A stretch of 5,501 nucleotides of DNA from Nitrososphaera sp. (GTDB lineage Archaea; Thermoproteota; Nitrososphaeria; Nitrososphaerales; Nitrososphaeraceae), in contig JAKEIF010000003.1 of assembly GCA_022545875.1 (NCBI GenBank), positions 1 through 5,501 on the forward strand. Direction: 5' to 3'. Within the stretch, counting starts at the first letter, position 1. Each line of letters starts with the position of its first letter. Below, in pieces: positions 5,251 through 5,501 of this stretch. A model generated the notes under the pieces. That model was given only the letters and a program-made list of their open reading frames with translations. It was not told where the DNA came from and did no database searches. The position numbers and the translations under genes are program-made.

Positions 5251-5255
5251 AAAAA
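5251..5255 (-). terminator. T-tract after the zinc-ribbon gene, weak terminator candidate
   Basis: Minus-strand AACTTTTTAGTT (plus 5247-5258) has a run of five T flanked by 4-bp inverted arms, about 60 nt past the stop at 5316. It is the only T-run near the end of that gene. Confidence 0.2.
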
Positions 5256-5315
5256 GTTAGAACTGCTTTTGAGACATGAATGCAATTCCGTTTCTTGCTA
5301 GATCCAGAGAATACG

Positions 5316-5498
5316 CTAGGCCTTTGGATATCCGCAGATATCGCAGTCCTTGTACGTCTCGCCGTCGAGATGGTTAAAGTGAGTCCCACATGATCTGCAT
5401 GTGTGATGCATGTCATCGTAGCCATCAGGGGCAACAAAGCTCTTGCTCTCGAGCTCTTTACTCTTGCATGCGATGCATCTGCACCCGCAGGTAATCAC
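5316..5498 (-). CDS. Small zinc-ribbon protein
   Basis: A 60-residue product reads from GTG at 5498 to TAG at 5316-5318. It holds four cysteines in CGCRCIAC (4, 6, 8, 11), then CRSCG (34, 37) and CDICG (52, 55), plus His31, 32, 40 and 43. The last two knuckles form a classic CxxCG-x13-17-CxxCG zinc ribbon, and the first cluster could bind a second zinc. Such proteins commonly bind nucleic acid or act as adaptors in transcription or translation. The frame stays open to the window edge (one more codon), so the true start may lie outside and the protein may be longer. The function is not identified. Confidence 0.7.
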   Translation of the reverse strand: MITCGCRCIACKSKELESKSFVAPDGYDDMHHTCRSCGTHFNHLDGETYKDCDICGYPKA

Positions 5499-5501
5499 GA
5501 A

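Noticed and set aside
5131..5276. TCTC repeats as a CRISPR array
   Set aside because: Units are only 4-8 nt long with about 10-nt steps and no spacer structure.

Overview
The window looks like chromosomal DNA from an ammonia-oxidising archaeon of the Thaumarchaeota (Nitrososphaerota), most likely the Nitrososphaera group. The reasons are the archaeal ribosomal pair L39e-L31e, a RecJ-like DHH/DHHA1 protein end, archaeal TATA boxes about 26 nt from start codons (apparently leaderless messages), no clear Shine-Dalgarno sites, a secreted protein with an archaeosortase-type C-terminus, and moderate GC content. The genus is inferred, not proven. Nothing indicates a phage, plasmid, insertion sequence or CRISPR array.

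Left part (1-1193). The window opens in the last 44 codons of a RecJ-like phosphoesterase (+). This gene overlaps by 4 bp, tail to tail, a RidA/YjgF-family gene on the minus strand. RidA is divergent from a small single-pass membrane protein gene (+), and both appear to share one palindromic TATA box in a gap of about 70 bp. The membrane protein gene abuts, again tail to tail, a 51-codon Cys/His-rich gene on the minus strand (930-1085) that starts at GTG just downstream of its own TATA box.

Middle (1194-3410). A PLP-dependent class III aminotransferase of the glutamate-1-semialdehyde aminomutase type (+) overlaps by 18 bp, tail to tail, a flavin reductase-like protein (-). The flavoprotein carries an extra C-terminal domain that reads as a degenerate Nudix fold.

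Ribosomal operon (3583-4266, +). L39e, L31e and a 44-residue CxxC protein are tightly packed. The last two overlap as ATGA, which suggests translational coupling. The L31e carries a long Ala/Glu/Pro/Lys tail.

Right part (4267-5501). A hairpin-bearing gap follows, then a minus-strand gene for an exported, Cys-rich surface protein with a C-terminal Pro-Glu-Ser/transmembrane/Arg sorting signal. Next is a 280-bp gap holding a 17-bp palindrome, an array of TCTC repeats at about one helical turn, and the possible remains of a small gene. The window ends with a small zinc-ribbon protein (-). The genes look like housekeeping and lineage-specific small genes in short transcription units; apart from the ribosomal operon there is no evidence that they share a pathway.
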